A stretch of DNA of 23,441 nt from Pseudomonadota bacterium. GTDB lineage: Bacteria; Pseudomonadota; Alphaproteobacteria; Rhizobiales; Devosiaceae. The notes beneath the pieces were generated by a model. It did not search any database and was not told where the DNA came from. It saw nothing but the letters and a program-made list of their open reading frames with translations. The stretch covers positions 1-23,441 of the forward strand of contig JAEYTN010000276.1 in assembly GCA_023433985.1 (NCBI GenBank). The letters are read 5' to 3'. Numbering within the stretch: the first letter of the stretch is position 1; every line of letters begins with the position of its first letter. A program made the position numbers and the translations under genes. This document shows, piece after piece, positions 9,378 through 16,858 of the stretch.

Positions 9378-10493
9378 CTAGGCGGCACCGAGCCGGCCGT
9401 CGCGGACGGTGACGCGCTGGGCGTCGTCGCGGAGAGCCTCGAACAGGATGGGGTCGGTGCCGGTCATGAAACACTGGGTCTGGAGGCTGTCGAGGGCCAC
9501 GAACAGGGCGGCGCGACGGCCCGGATCGAGGTGGGCGGCGATCTCGTCGAGCAGCAGAAACGGAGCGATGCCGGTGGTTCGCTTGACCAGCCGCGCATGC
9601 GCGAGGATGAGGCCGATCAGCAGCGCCTTCTGCTCGCCGGTGGAGCCGAGCGCCGCAGGCATGTTCTTTTGGGCGTGGACGATTTCGAGGTCGACACGGT
9701 GGGGGCCAGCCAGGGTGCGGCCGGCGGCGCGATCGACCGGGCGCGAGGCGGCCCAGAGTTCGCGCAGTGCCTCCTCCAGCCCGGTCGAGGACTCCGGCAC
9801 GGCCCGATCGGCAAAAAGCAGCGTGAGGCCGAGGCGGGCCGACGGAAAATCGGTGCCCGGCTCGGTCGCGGCCAGCGCCTGCAGGTCGGCGATGGCGTCG
9901 GCGCGGGCAAAGTGCACGGCGGAAGCCAGCGCGGCCATCTGCACTTCGAGGGCATCGAGCCAGCGCGGATCGCCATCTTCCTCGAGCAACCGGTTGCGCT
10001 GCCGCATGGCCTTCTCGTAGTCGGAAACGGCGGCCGAATGGCCGGGGATCAGGGTCGTCACCAGCCGGTCAAGGAAGCGGCGGCGGTCGGCGGCGGGACC
10101 GGTGAAGAGGCCATCCATGGCGGGGGTGAGCCAGAGGACGCGGAGGTATGCGCTCATCTCCTCGATCGTGCGGGCATTGGCGCCGTTGATGCGGACGCGA
10201 CGGCCGCCATCGGGGTTGGCGCCGGTGCCGATATCGACCGGGCCGGCCGGTGTTTCCACCGTCACCGCCACGGCCCAGTTGCCGTCGGACCCCTGCGCCG
10301 CAACCTCGTCGAAGCTGGCGCCGCGGAGGCCGCGGCCGGGGGAGAGCAGCGACACGGCTTCGAGCAGGTTGGTCTTGCCGGCGCCATTGGGCCCCACCAG
10401 CACCAGATGCCGCCCGTCGAGATCGAGGGCGGCGGAGGCATAGTTGCGGAACTGGGATAGCCGCAGGCGGGAGAGGTGGCGGGATGGATGCAT
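9378..10493 (-). CDS. recF: DNA replication and repair protein RecF
   Basis: 371 aa. SMC/ABC-like ATPase of the RecFOR pathway that helps load RecA at single-strand gaps. It begins with the family signature LSRLRLSQFRNYASAALDL. Walker A is GPNGAGKTNLLEA (residues 34-46), with the coiled-coil/lid region in the middle, an ABC signature in STGEQKALLIGLILAHA, and Walker B in PFLLLDEIAAHLD. Its ATG is separated from dnaN by 89 nt occupied by an inverted repeat element (10494-10573), so it may be read through from dnaN. Confidence 0.96.
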   Translation of the reverse strand: MHPSRHLSRLRLSQFRNYASAALDLDGRHLVLVGPNGAGKTNLLEAVSLLSPGRGLRGASFDEVAAQGSDGNWAVAVTVETPAGPVDIGTGANPDGGRRVRINGANARTIEEMSAYLRVLWLTPAMDGLFTGPAADRRRFLDRLVTTLIPGHSAAVSDYEKAMRQRNRLLEEDGDPRWLDALEVQMAALASAVHFARADAIADLQALAATEPGTDFPSARLGLTLLFADRAVPESSTGLEEALRELWAASRPVDRAAGRTLAGPHRVDLEIVHAQKNMPAALGSTGEQKALLIGLILAHARLVKRTTGIAPFLLLDEIAAHLDPGRRAALFVALDSLQTQCFMTGTDPILFEALRDDAQRVTVRDGRLGAA

Positions 10494-10573
10494 GCGAATA
10501 GTGAGTAGCGAATAGCGAATAGGGAAGGAAGGCGCGCAGCGCCCCTATCGGCTACCCACCATCGCTATTCGCT
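10494..10573. repeat. GAATAGC-type inverted repeat between dnaN and recF
   Basis: GCGAATAG-type units occur at 10494-10501, 10508-10514 and 10515-10522 (the last two in tandem). The complementary CTATTCGC is at 10565-10572. The arms can pair over about 12 bp (AGCGAATAGCGA with TCGCTATTCGCT at 10562-10573). Inside lies a second hairpin GGCGC-GCA-GCGCC (10531-10543), flanked by AATAGGG and CCCTAT, which can also pair. The compound palindrome fills almost the whole gap and could also stop or slow transcripts leaving dnaN. Confidence 0.65.
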
Positions 10574-10582
10574 CGTTCGTTC

Positions 10583-11707
10583 CTACACCCGCATCGGCAT
10601 CAGCACGTAGAGCGCCTTGGCCTCGCCGTCCTCGCGCACCAGCGTGGGCGAGCCGGCGTCGTTGAACAGGAACACGGCATTCTCGGAGCGGATCTGGCCG
10701 ATGATATCGAGCAGGTAGCGGGCGTTGAAGCCGATCTCGAAGCTCTCGGGCTCGAACGCGACGGCCAGTTCCTCGCTCGCGGTACCGTGGTCGGGATTGG
10801 TGACGGAAAGCTCGAGCTGGCCTTCCTTCATCGACAGTTTCACGGCCTTGCCGCCACGGTCGGACGCGATGGTGGAGACGCGGTCGACGGCAGTGGCGAA
10901 GCTCGCCTTGTCGACCTGCATTTCCTTGTCGTTGTTCTTGGGGGTCACGCGCTCGTAGTCGGGGAAGGTACCCTCGATGAGCTTGGAAAGCAGCACGACG
11001 GAGCCGAGCGTGATGCGGATCTTGGTGTCCGAAATCTCGACCTGGACCTCGGCCTCGGCCTCGGCGCCATCGAGCAGCTTCTGCACTTCCGAGACGGTCT
11101 TCTTGGGCACGATGATGCCCGGCATGCCACGGGCGCCCTCGGGGGCCGGCGCTTCGGCGCGCGCCATGCGATGGCCGTCGGTGGCCACGGCGCGCAGCGT
11201 CGGGGTGCCGTTCACCTCTAGGGTGTGGAGGTAGATGCCGTTCAGGTAGTAGCGCGTCTCTTCGTTCGAGATGGCGAACTGGGTGCGCTCGATCAGCTCG
11301 CGCAGGGTGGTCGCGGCGATGGAGAACGCGTGGGTGAAGGTGCCCGACTTGAGGTCGGGGAAGCTGTCGGGCGAGAGGCACGCGAGGTGGAAGCGCGAGC
11401 GGCCGGAGGTGACCAGCAACTGCTCGGAGCCCTCGTTCTCGAGCCGGACTTCCGCACCGTCGGCGAGCTTGCGGACGATTTCGTAGAGCGTGTGGGCCGG
11501 CACCGTGGTGGTGCCCGCCTGCCCCACCATGGCCGGCACGCTTTCGGTGACTTCGATGTCGAGGTCGGTGGCGCGCAGATCGAGCGAACCGTCGGCGGCC
11601 TTCAGCAGCACGTTGGCGAGGATCGGGTAGGTGTTGCGCCGCTCCACCACGCGGTGCACGTGGCCCAGCGACTTGAGCAGATGGTTACGCTCCAGAGTGA
11701 CTTTCAT
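10583..11707 (-). CDS. dnaN: DNA polymerase III beta subunit (sliding clamp)
   Basis: 374 aa. Ring-shaped processivity clamp that tethers DNA polymerase III. The N-terminus MKVTLERNHLLKSLGHVHRVVERRNTYPILANVLL is diagnostic. The three clamp-fold domains follow in order (about 1-125, 126-250 and 251-374). The conserved C-terminal end, ALYVLMPMRV, carries the P-M-R residues of the partner-binding pocket. Start ATG at 11707, with GGGG about 11 nt upstream. It is co-oriented with dnaA and recF, in the ancestral order dnaA-dnaN-recF-gyrB. Confidence 0.98.
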   Translation of the reverse strand: MKVTLERNHLLKSLGHVHRVVERRNTYPILANVLLKAADGSLDLRATDLDIEVTESVPAMVGQAGTTTVPAHTLYEIVRKLADGAEVRLENEGSEQLLVTSGRSRFHLACLSPDSFPDLKSGTFTHAFSIAATTLRELIERTQFAISNEETRYYLNGIYLHTLEVNGTPTLRAVATDGHRMARAEAPAPEGARGMPGIIVPKKTVSEVQKLLDGAEAEAEVQVEISDTKIRITLGSVVLLSKLIEGTFPDYERVTPKNNDKEMQVDKASFATAVDRVSTIASDRGGKAVKLSMKEGQLELSVTNPDHGTASEELAVAFEPESFEIGFNARYLLDIIGQIRSENAVFLFNDAGSPTLVREDGEAKALYVLMPMRV

Positions 11708-11836
11708 TTACCCACAAACCCCTGCGGCGGATGCCTAGAGCGCCTCGGGGAAAAGCAGCAGACTTTTCCGCCTCGAAAGCGCGATAGCTAAAGCTCAAAC
11801 CCCGGCGAAACCGGGCTTGGACATTTGCAATTGCAA
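11708..11836 (-). promoter_or_regulatory. dnaN upstream region with several dyads
   Basis: The 198-bp gap before dnaN contains TTACCCACA at 11708-11716 (one mismatch to a DnaA box), a perfect GGAAAAG-CAGCAGA-CTTTTCC dyad (11749-11769) that would form a hairpin in the dnaN leader, CCCGG-CGAAA-CCGGG (11801-11815, possibly the end of the dnaA transcript), and a 12-bp perfect palindrome TTGCAATTGCAA (11825-11836). I cannot assign a convincing -35/-10 pair. Confidence 0.35.
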
Positions 11837-11878
11837 GACGAAAAGGCAAGTGGCGCGGCCGCGTGAAGCGGCTCGCGT

Positions 11879-11899
11879 CCCCAGGGCTTTGTTGCCCGG
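11879..11899 (-). terminator. Weak hairpin after the small gene downstream of dnaA
   Basis: CCC-A-GGGC and GCCCGGG can pair around a TTTGTT loop with one bulged A. It lies just beyond the stop at 11906 (minus-strand reading) but has no T-tract. Confidence 0.25.
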
Positions 11900-11905
11900 G
11901 CCGGG

Positions 11906-12103
11906 CTAGCGCTCGAGGGCAGCGTCGAGCTGGCGGGCGATGGCATCCACCCGGCGCTCGGCTTCCTCGGCTTCGAGCCGCTGCAACATTTCGTGCCAGG
12001 CCCGATCGGCGGGAGCAGGAACACGTTCAACCTGGCGTGCACGCAGGTTGAGCCGTCCAAGACCCGACTTGAGCCGCAGCAGAATACGCGGTTTGACCAA
12101 CAC
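11906..12103 (-). CDS. Small basic/charged protein of unknown function between dnaA and dnaN
   Basis: 65 aa from a GTG at 12103, with GAAGAGA about 6 nt upstream; an in-frame GTG at 12124 is the alternative. The N-terminal third is strongly basic ([21 protein letters not shown]). The rest is a predicted long charged helix ([20 protein letters not shown], then [14 protein letters not shown]). It starts 89 nt after the dnaA stop in the same direction and is probably co-transcribed with dnaA. The clean amphipathic composition, GC-rich third positions and a plausible start support a real gene. I do not recognise a family, and position alone hints at, but does not show, a link to replication. Confidence 0.55.
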   Translation of the reverse strand: MLVKPRILLRLKSGLGRLNLRARQVERVPAPADRAWHEMLQRLEAEEAERRVDAIARQLDAALER

Positions 12104-12192
12104 TTTTTCTCTTCGACGCAACACGGCACAAAATCGGCCCGACAGGGACCGAACGCGGAGGACGCCGGATGGGCTCCGGCGCCCGAAAGCAA

Positions 12193-13647
12193 TCACTCTT
12201 CGAGCATGCGCTTCAGCAGCTCGATCTCCTGGGCGAGGTCGCCGTCGTCCTTGATCATCTGCTCGACCTTGCGGACGCTGTGGAGCACCGTGGTGTGGTC
12301 GCGACCGCCGAACCGCCGGCCGATCTCGGGCAGCGAACGGGACGTCAGCGCCTTGGCGAGATACATGGCGATCTGGCGCGGGCGTACCACGTCGCGCGAG
12401 CGGCGCGAGCTCAGCAGGTCGTTGCGCGGCACCTTGTAGTGGCGCGAGACGATGCGGAGGATGTCCTCGATGCGCACCCGGCGGGTGTCGCGGGAGCGGA
12501 CCAGGTCGGCGAGCGTGCGCTCGGCCAGCTGGACGGTGATCGGCTCCTTGGTCAGCTGGATGGCGGCGAGCAGCCGGTTCACTGCGCCATCGAGGTCGCG
12601 GCCGTGGCTCACCACCACGCGGGCGACATAGTCGATCACGGCCGGGGTGAAGTGGGCGTCGGCGAAGCGGGCGCTGGCCTGCTCGGCGCGGCGGGTGACG
12701 ATGGCCTTGCGCAGATCGAGGTCGAGCGGGTTGATGCCGACCACGAGGCCGCCCGACAGGCGCGAGCGCACGCGCTCGTCGAGCATCTCGAGGTCGCGCG
12801 GGGCAGCGTCGCCGGCGCAGACCACCTGCTTGGCGCCGGTCAGCAGCGTACCGAGCGTATGGCCGAATTCGGTGGCCGACTTGCCCTGCAGGAACTGCAT
12901 GTCGTCGATGAGCAGCAGGTCGACCCGCCGCAGCCACTCCTTGAAGCCGAGCGCGGTCTGGCGCTGCACGGCGTTGATGAAGTGGTAAATGAAGTGGTCG
13001 GCGGTGAGGTAAACGATGTTCTTCTGCTCGCCGCTGGTGGAAGCGGCCCAGCCGATGGCGTTGAGCAGGTGCGACTTGCCCAAGCCCACGCTCGAATGGA
13101 TGTAGACGGGGTTGAAGCTGACGGTGTTGTTGAGCACCGCGCTCGCCACCTGCCTGGCCACCTGCAGCGCCATCTCGTTGGACTGGCCGGCAACGAAGCT
13201 GTCGAAGGTCATCTTGGCGTCGAGGGCCGAGCCCGAGAGGGCATCGCCGCGCGGGGCGGCGCCCGGCGCCGGCATCGGGTCGCGGGTAACACGGGCCGCG
13301 GGCGTCGCGGCAGCAGTGTCCGGCTCGGTCGCCGCGGCGAGTTTCGGCTCAGATTTCTGCAGGGTGGGGCGAACCTGGCCGTTGACGCGCACGGTGATGT
13401 GGACGCGGCCGGTGCCGGGCAGCTCCGCCTGGAAGGCGCTCAGGATCTTCTCGCCGTAGTTGGACTGCACCCAGGAGCAGAGGAAGCGCGTGGGCACCGA
13501 AACGTGCACGACGTCATCGACCACTTCCTCGAACTCGAGGCGGGTGAACCAGGAGTTGAAGACATCCTCGCCGACCGCGGCGCGCAGCCGCGCCCGGACG
13601 CGCTGGAACAGTTCGCGGATGGAAACGTCCTTGCCATCGTGGCCCAT
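12193..13647 (-). CDS. dnaA: Chromosomal replication initiator protein DnaA
   Basis: 484 aa from the ATG at 13647. Domain I ([23 protein letters not shown], residues 12-34) is followed by a variable Pro/Ala-rich domain II (about 90-145). The AAA+ domain III has Walker A GLGKSH (188-193), Walker B LLLIDD (244-249) and the arginine-finger box [10 protein letters not shown] (291-300). Domain IV has the DnaA-box-binding [12 protein letters not shown] (447-458). This start is preferred because GGGGGGAG lies about 9 nt upstream and domain I follows at the usual distance; ATGs at 13674 and 13740 are in frame alternatives. Oddities: Ser in place of the usual Thr after the Walker A Lys, and sensor 1 reads GDAAP where most DnaA proteins have an Asp-Arg pair. 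Confidence 0.97.
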   Translation of the reverse strand: MGHDGKDVSIRELFQRVRARLRAAVGEDVFNSWFTRLEFEEVVDDVVHVSVPTRFLCSWVQSNYGEKILSAFQAELPGTGRVHITVRVNGQVRPTLQKSEPKLAAATEPDTAAATPAARVTRDPMPAPGAAPRGDALSGSALDAKMTFDSFVAGQSNEMALQVARQVASAVLNNTVSFNPVYIHSSVGLGKSHLLNAIGWAASTSGEQKNIVYLTADHFIYHFINAVQRQTALGFKEWLRRVDLLLIDDMQFLQGKSATEFGHTLGTLLTGAKQVVCAGDAAPRDLEMLDERVRSRLSGGLVVGINPLDLDLRKAIVTRRAEQASARFADAHFTPAVIDYVARVVVSHGRDLDGAVNRLLAAIQLTKEPITVQLAERTLADLVRSRDTRRVRIEDILRIVSRHYKVPRNDLLSSRRSRDVVRPRQIAMYLAKALTSRSLPEIGRRFGGRDHTTVLHSVRKVEQMIKDDGDLAQEIELLKRMLEE

Positions 13648-13838
13648 GACTGTCTGCTCCCCCCTCGCGCTCATGCTCCCTGCCGCCTGTGGCACCGCTG
13701 AAATGAGTTCGGTACGCTCCGCCGCCGCGTTCGTCGCCATCGTGTTTTCTGCCCCAATCCATGTTCTGTGTGGGCCCGCCCTTTCTGGGCATGGCTCCGC
13801 CAACCTGTTGCCCGTTCGAGCGGACAAACATTCTCTTG

Positions 13839-13856
13839 CCGCGGCTACTGCCGCGG
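13839..13856 (-). promoter_or_regulatory. GC-only hairpin in the dnaA leader
   Basis: CCGCGGC-TACT-GCCGCGG, a perfect 7-bp stem with a 4-nt loop, about 190 nt upstream of the chosen dnaA start. It could structure a long dnaA 5' leader. Confidence 0.35.
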
Positions 13857-14490
13857 TACGCAACACTCAAATCTTCACAAGATCAGGACCGATGACGCGG
13901 TCCCACGCGCCGACCGTTACTTGAAGTCGGTGAGACTATCGGCTGTAAGCCAAAGGTCTCGCATACCTACAAAGTTCACCAAGACTGTTGGCCTCGTTAA
14001 CATATCCGCCTTAGCCACGATCTCAGTCAGCATCTTGACGAAATCAACTCGCTCAGGACCCGGTCTGGCGCCGTTTGTCCTCAGCGATGGAGGCATCTTA
14101 GAGGGGCAGTTTGAGCCAATCAACGGGGGTTTTTAGCTCCGGGGGGCTTGACTCCCGCCTTTGCAATTTCCTTTCCCGCCCGCTCCTCCCGGGAGGCAAA
14201 ACCAAGGCCCTGTGACTCAAGGGGGAATCGGTCATTCGTCCGATTTCGAAATCCTTAACGAAGGGTAGGAGTCTCGCCGCTTTCGAGACAATTCTTTCCA
14301 AAATTGCGTATGAAATTTCGATGACGCTTGTCCGCAAAGCCCCGGAAACACTGGCTTTCGCGCGGTTGATAACTCGACACAATCGTGTCGCAATCCTGTC
14401 ACACGTAGCGCCCCATATCGGGACAGCAGGCGGTGCGTCAGACGGTCGCGACCCGTCGCGGCACCCGGTAGCGAGATGCCGCAGCGCAAA

Positions 14491-14516
14491 CAAAAAGGCC
14501 CCCGAAAGGGAGCCTT
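14491..14516 (-). terminator. rpsT terminator
   Basis: On the minus strand AAGGCTCCC-TTTC-GGGGGCCTT forms a 9-bp stem with one G-U pair, directly followed by a T-rich tail (TTTG then TTTG). It lies about 30 nt after the rpsT stop. Confidence 0.85.
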
Positions 14517-14544
14517 CGTCAACCCTTGTCATGGGTCGGTGCGA

Positions 14545-14811
14545 TCAGGCCTGCAGGGCCTTCACGCGGGCGTTCAGGCGGCTCACCTTGCGGGCGGCCA
14601 CGTTGGCGTGGACGATGCCCTTCTGGCTGGCACGGACGATCTCCGGCTCAGCGGCCTTCAGCGCATCTACGGCCACTTTGTGGTCGCCACCGGCGATGGC
14701 TTCCTCGACCTTGCGGATGAACGTGCGCATGCGCGAGCGGCGCGACTTGTTCACCTCGGTGCGGGCCTCGATCTTGCGGGTGGCCTTCTTGGCGGACGGC
14801 GTATTGGCCAT
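14545..14811 (-). CDS. rpsT: 30S ribosomal protein S20
   Basis: 88 aa, the standard S20 length. [20 protein letters not shown], then [19 protein letters not shown], is the typical lysine/arginine-rich three-helix bundle that binds 16S rRNA; the C-terminal half ends [21 protein letters not shown]. The ATG at 14811 follows AGAGGA at a good distance and gives the canonical MANT start. It has its own strong promoter (14913-14941) and terminator (14491-14516). The leader of about 95 nt could host the translational autoregulation known for S20. Location upstream of dnaA is common in alphaproteobacteria. Confidence 0.97.
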   Translation of the reverse strand: MANTPSAKKATRKIEARTEVNKSRRSRMRTFIRKVEEAIAGGDHKVAVDALKAAEPEIVRASQKGIVHANVAARKVSRLNARVKALQA

Positions 14812-14912
14812 GAAATCCTCTTGGCGCTTCAACCCAATGGCGCAGCCTTTCGAGCCGCTCACCCACGGGCGATGAAATGAAATCGGCGGCACCGGGCCGC
14901 CAAGTTGGGGGC

Positions 14913-14941
14913 TATATAGAGTGAGGGGCCGCGGGCGTCAA
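14913..14941 (-). promoter_or_regulatory. rpsT promoter
   Basis: Minus-strand -35 TTGACG (14941-14936), 17-bp spacer, -10 TATATA (14918-14913). It is close to the housekeeping consensus and ideally placed between mutM and rpsT. Confidence 0.75.
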
Positions 14942-14950
14942 CCGGATTCA

Positions 14951-14964
14951 GCCCCAGCGGGGGC
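14951..14964 (-). terminator. Weak hairpin after mutM
   Basis: GCCCC-AGCG-GGGGC lies 7 nt past the mutM stop. There is no T-tract, so function is uncertain. Confidence 0.25.
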
Positions 14965-14970
14965 GTGGCT

Positions 14971-15852
14971 TCAATGCTGGCACACCGGGCAGAAGAAGGT
15001 CGAGCGTCCCGACTGGACGATGCGCTTGATGACGCCGCGGCAGCCGGGGGTGGGGCACGGCTCGCCCTCGCGATCGTAGACGGCGAAGCGGTGCTGGAAA
15101 TAGCCGGAATTGCCATCGGCGTTGCGAAAGTCGCGCAGGGTGGAACCGCCGGCCTCGATCGCCTCGTTCAGCACCTTGCGCACCCCGTCCGCCAGGTCCT
15201 CGAGGCGCTTGGAGGGGGCGCCCGACTTCAGCACCAGCTCGCCGGCCGCGAGCTCGGGCCGGATATGGGCGCGCCACAGCGCCTCGCTGACATAAATGTT
15301 GCCCAGCCCGGCGACGACGCGCTGATCGAGCAGCGCCGCCTTCATCGGCGCCTTCTTGCCGCGGAAGCGCTCGGCCATCTCGGCGGCGTTGAAGGCGTTG
15401 GACAGCGGCTCGGGCCCCAGGTCCTTGAGGTAGGGGGACTCGGCCTCGTCGCCGAAGAGCTCCATGAAGCCGAAGCGACGGGCGTCATTATAGATGAGCT
15501 TCATCTGCCCGTGCTCGGGGTGGGAGAGCTCGAGGACCAGGTGGTCGTGCTTCCGGTCCTCGGTGGGCTCGTAGTAGCGCGAGGGCTCCTTGTACTTGAA
15601 GTCCTCGAAGCGGTAGGTGCCGGTCATGCCCAGGTGGCTGAGCCAGGTCTTGCCGGTCGAGAGGCGAAACAGCAGGTATTTGGCGCGGCGGCCGGCGCGC
15701 TCGATGGTAGCGCCCTCGAGCGCCTGCTTGAAGCCTTCGGGAAACGGGAAACGCAGGTCCTTGCGGTTGAGCGTCACCGTGTCGATCCGAGCGCCGGTGA
15801 CATAGGGCTCGAGCCCGCGGCGGACGGTTTCGACTTCGGGCAGCTCGGGCAT
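14971..15852 (-). CDS. mutM: Formamidopyrimidine-DNA glycosylase (Fpg/MutM)
   Basis: 293 aa. Base-excision-repair enzyme that removes 8-oxoguanine and formamidopyrimidines and nicks the site by beta/delta elimination. The N-terminus MPELPEVETVRRGL supplies the catalytic Pro2 and Glu3 exposed after Met removal. Lys58 lies in GRRAKYLLF. The helix-two-turn-helix is in VVAGLGNIYVSEALW. The C-terminal zinc finger has C-x4-C-x16-C-x2-C spacing (CPTPGC ... CPVC). Start ATG at 15852 with AAAGGA about 7 nt upstream. It is divergent from ubiE and precedes rpsT-dnaA, a common alphaproteobacterial arrangement. Confidence 0.97.
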   Translation of the reverse strand: MPELPEVETVRRGLEPYVTGARIDTVTLNRKDLRFPFPEGFKQALEGATIERAGRRAKYLLFRLSTGKTWLSHLGMTGTYRFEDFKYKEPSRYYEPTEDRKHDHLVLELSHPEHGQMKLIYNDARRFGFMELFGDEAESPYLKDLGPEPLSNAFNAAEMAERFRGKKAPMKAALLDQRVVAGLGNIYVSEALWRAHIRPELAAGELVLKSGAPSKRLEDLADGVRKVLNEAIEAGGSTLRDFRNADGNSGYFQHRFAVYDREGEPCPTPGCRGVIKRIVQSGRSTFFCPVCQH

Positions 15853-16044
15853 GGGTGGTCCTTTCGAGGGACATATGTGACCGGGACCCTAACCGACGCA
15901 AGCGGCGGGTGGTGTCAGGGTTTTGACGCCGAGTGTGCCGGGCGCCCCCTCCACCACGCACCTGCAATCGCTGTGGAGGCGCCAAGCTCTGCTTGTCCTC
16001 CACCGGGCGTCCAGCGATCGTTAGCCCTGCGCGCCCATTGCACG

Positions 16045-16073
16045 TGGCAACTCAACCCCCTCTCCGCTATAAC
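16045..16073 (+). promoter_or_regulatory. Candidate ubiE promoter
   Basis: A good -10 TATAAC (16068-16073) stands 25 nt before the ubiE start. The element 17 bp upstream, TGGCAA (16045-16050), is a poor -35. The remaining ~190 bp of the divergent mutM-ubiE gap shows nothing I can name. Confidence 0.35.
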
Positions 16074-16097
16074 GCCGGCAACCTGGAGAGCCGCGCC

Positions 16098-16853
16098 ATG
16101 GGCGAGACTACGCATTTCGGCGAGCAGACCGTCGCCCTCGACATGAAGCAGGGCATGGTGGACGAGGTGTTCCACAAGGTCGCCTCGCGATACGACCTGA
16201 TGAACGACCTGATGAGCGGCGGCATCCATCGCGTCTGGAAGGATGCGATGGTGGCGAAGCTGGCGCCGCCCAAGGCCGGAACCGTCCCCTACCGGGTGCT
16301 CGACATGGCGGGCGGCACGGGCGATATCGCCGAGCGCATCGTCAACGCGTCGGTGGGTTTCGCCGAGGTCACCGTCTCCGACATCAACGCCGACATGCTG
16401 AAGGTAGGCGAGGAGCGGGCGCAGAAATGGCGTTTCCCGCAGCAGGCGACGTTCGTGGTCGCCAATGCGGAAGAGCTGCCCTTCGCCGACGGAAGTTTCG
16501 ACGCCTACACCATCGCCTTCGGCATCCGGAACGTGCCCCGCATCGACAAGGCGCTGAGGGAAGCGCACCGGGTGCTGAAGCGCGGCGGGCGGTTCCTTTG
16601 CCTCGAGTTCAGCCAGGTGGATACGCCGGTGCTGGCCGAAGTGTACAAGCTGTTTTCCGACAACGTGATCCCGCCGATCGGCCGGGCCGTGACGGGCGAT
16701 GCGCAGCCCTACCAGTACCTGGTGGAATCGATCCGCAAGTTCCCCACCCCCGAGCGGTTCAGCCAGATGATCGGGGCGGCGGGGTTCAAGCGGGTCACCC
16801 ACACGGCGTACTCGGGCAATATCGCGGCGCTGCACGCGGCCTGGAAGCTCTGA
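16098..16853 (+). CDS. ubiE: Demethylubiquinone/demethylmenaquinone C-methyltransferase UbiE
   Basis: 251 aa. SAM-dependent C-methylation step of ubiquinone biosynthesis. Family motifs: [26 protein letters not shown] near the N-terminus, the SAM-binding [14 protein letters not shown] (67-80), [33 protein letters not shown], and the [15 protein letters not shown]-terminus. Start ATG at 16098 with GGAGAG about 8 nt upstream; the frame is open further upstream but without conserved sequence. It leads the plus-strand run, and its stop is 5 nt before ubiB. Confidence 0.96.
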   Translation: MGETTHFGEQTVALDMKQGMVDEVFHKVASRYDLMNDLMSGGIHRVWKDAMVAKLAPPKAGTVPYRVLDMAGGTGDIAERIVNASVGFAEVTVSDINADMLKVGEERAQKWRFPQQATFVVANAEELPFADGSFDAYTIAFGIRNVPRIDKALREAHRVLKRGGRFLCLEFSQVDTPVLAEVYKLFSDNVIPPIGRAVTGDAQPYQYLVESIRKFPTPERFSQMIGAAGFKRVTHTAYSGNIAALHAAWKL

Positions 16854-16858
16854 CCCAG

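Larger units (their letters stand above)
13648..14544. other. Gene-free region between dnaA and rpsT; candidate oriC / dnaA control region
   Basis: About 900 bp without a gene I can support. The part next to dnaA is a long leader holding a strong dyad (13839-13856). From about 13920 to 14345 the base composition is visibly more AT-rich than the surroundings. Four GANTC sites cluster at 14150-14154, 14214-14218, 14225-14229 and 14269-14273. There is a perfect 12-bp palindrome GATTTCGAAATC (14242-14253), an 8-bp palindrome GAAATTTC (14312-14319) and a dyad CGACAC-AATC-GTGTCG (14375-14390). The position beside dnaA in an ancestral dnaA-dnaN-recF-gyrB cluster makes oriC plausible, but I found no cluster of consensus DnaA boxes. 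Confidence 0.4.

Noticed and set aside
11788..12192. Cysteine-rich 134-codon minus-strand frame after dnaA
   Set aside because: It overlaps the better-supported small gene at 11906-12103, lacks a convincing ribosome-binding site, and its Ser/Pro/Cys content looks like an off-frame reading.
12169..13701. 510-codon plus-strand frame antisense to dnaA
   Set aside because: No motifs; shadow of dnaA codon usage.
14098..14532. 144-codon minus-strand frame in the dnaA-rpsT gap
   Set aside because: It runs through the rpsT terminator hairpin and has no ribosome-binding site or recognisable motif.
11708..14544. Classical DnaA-box cluster
   Set aside because: Only single near-matches such as TTACCCACA at 11708 were found; not enough to call an origin by boxes.
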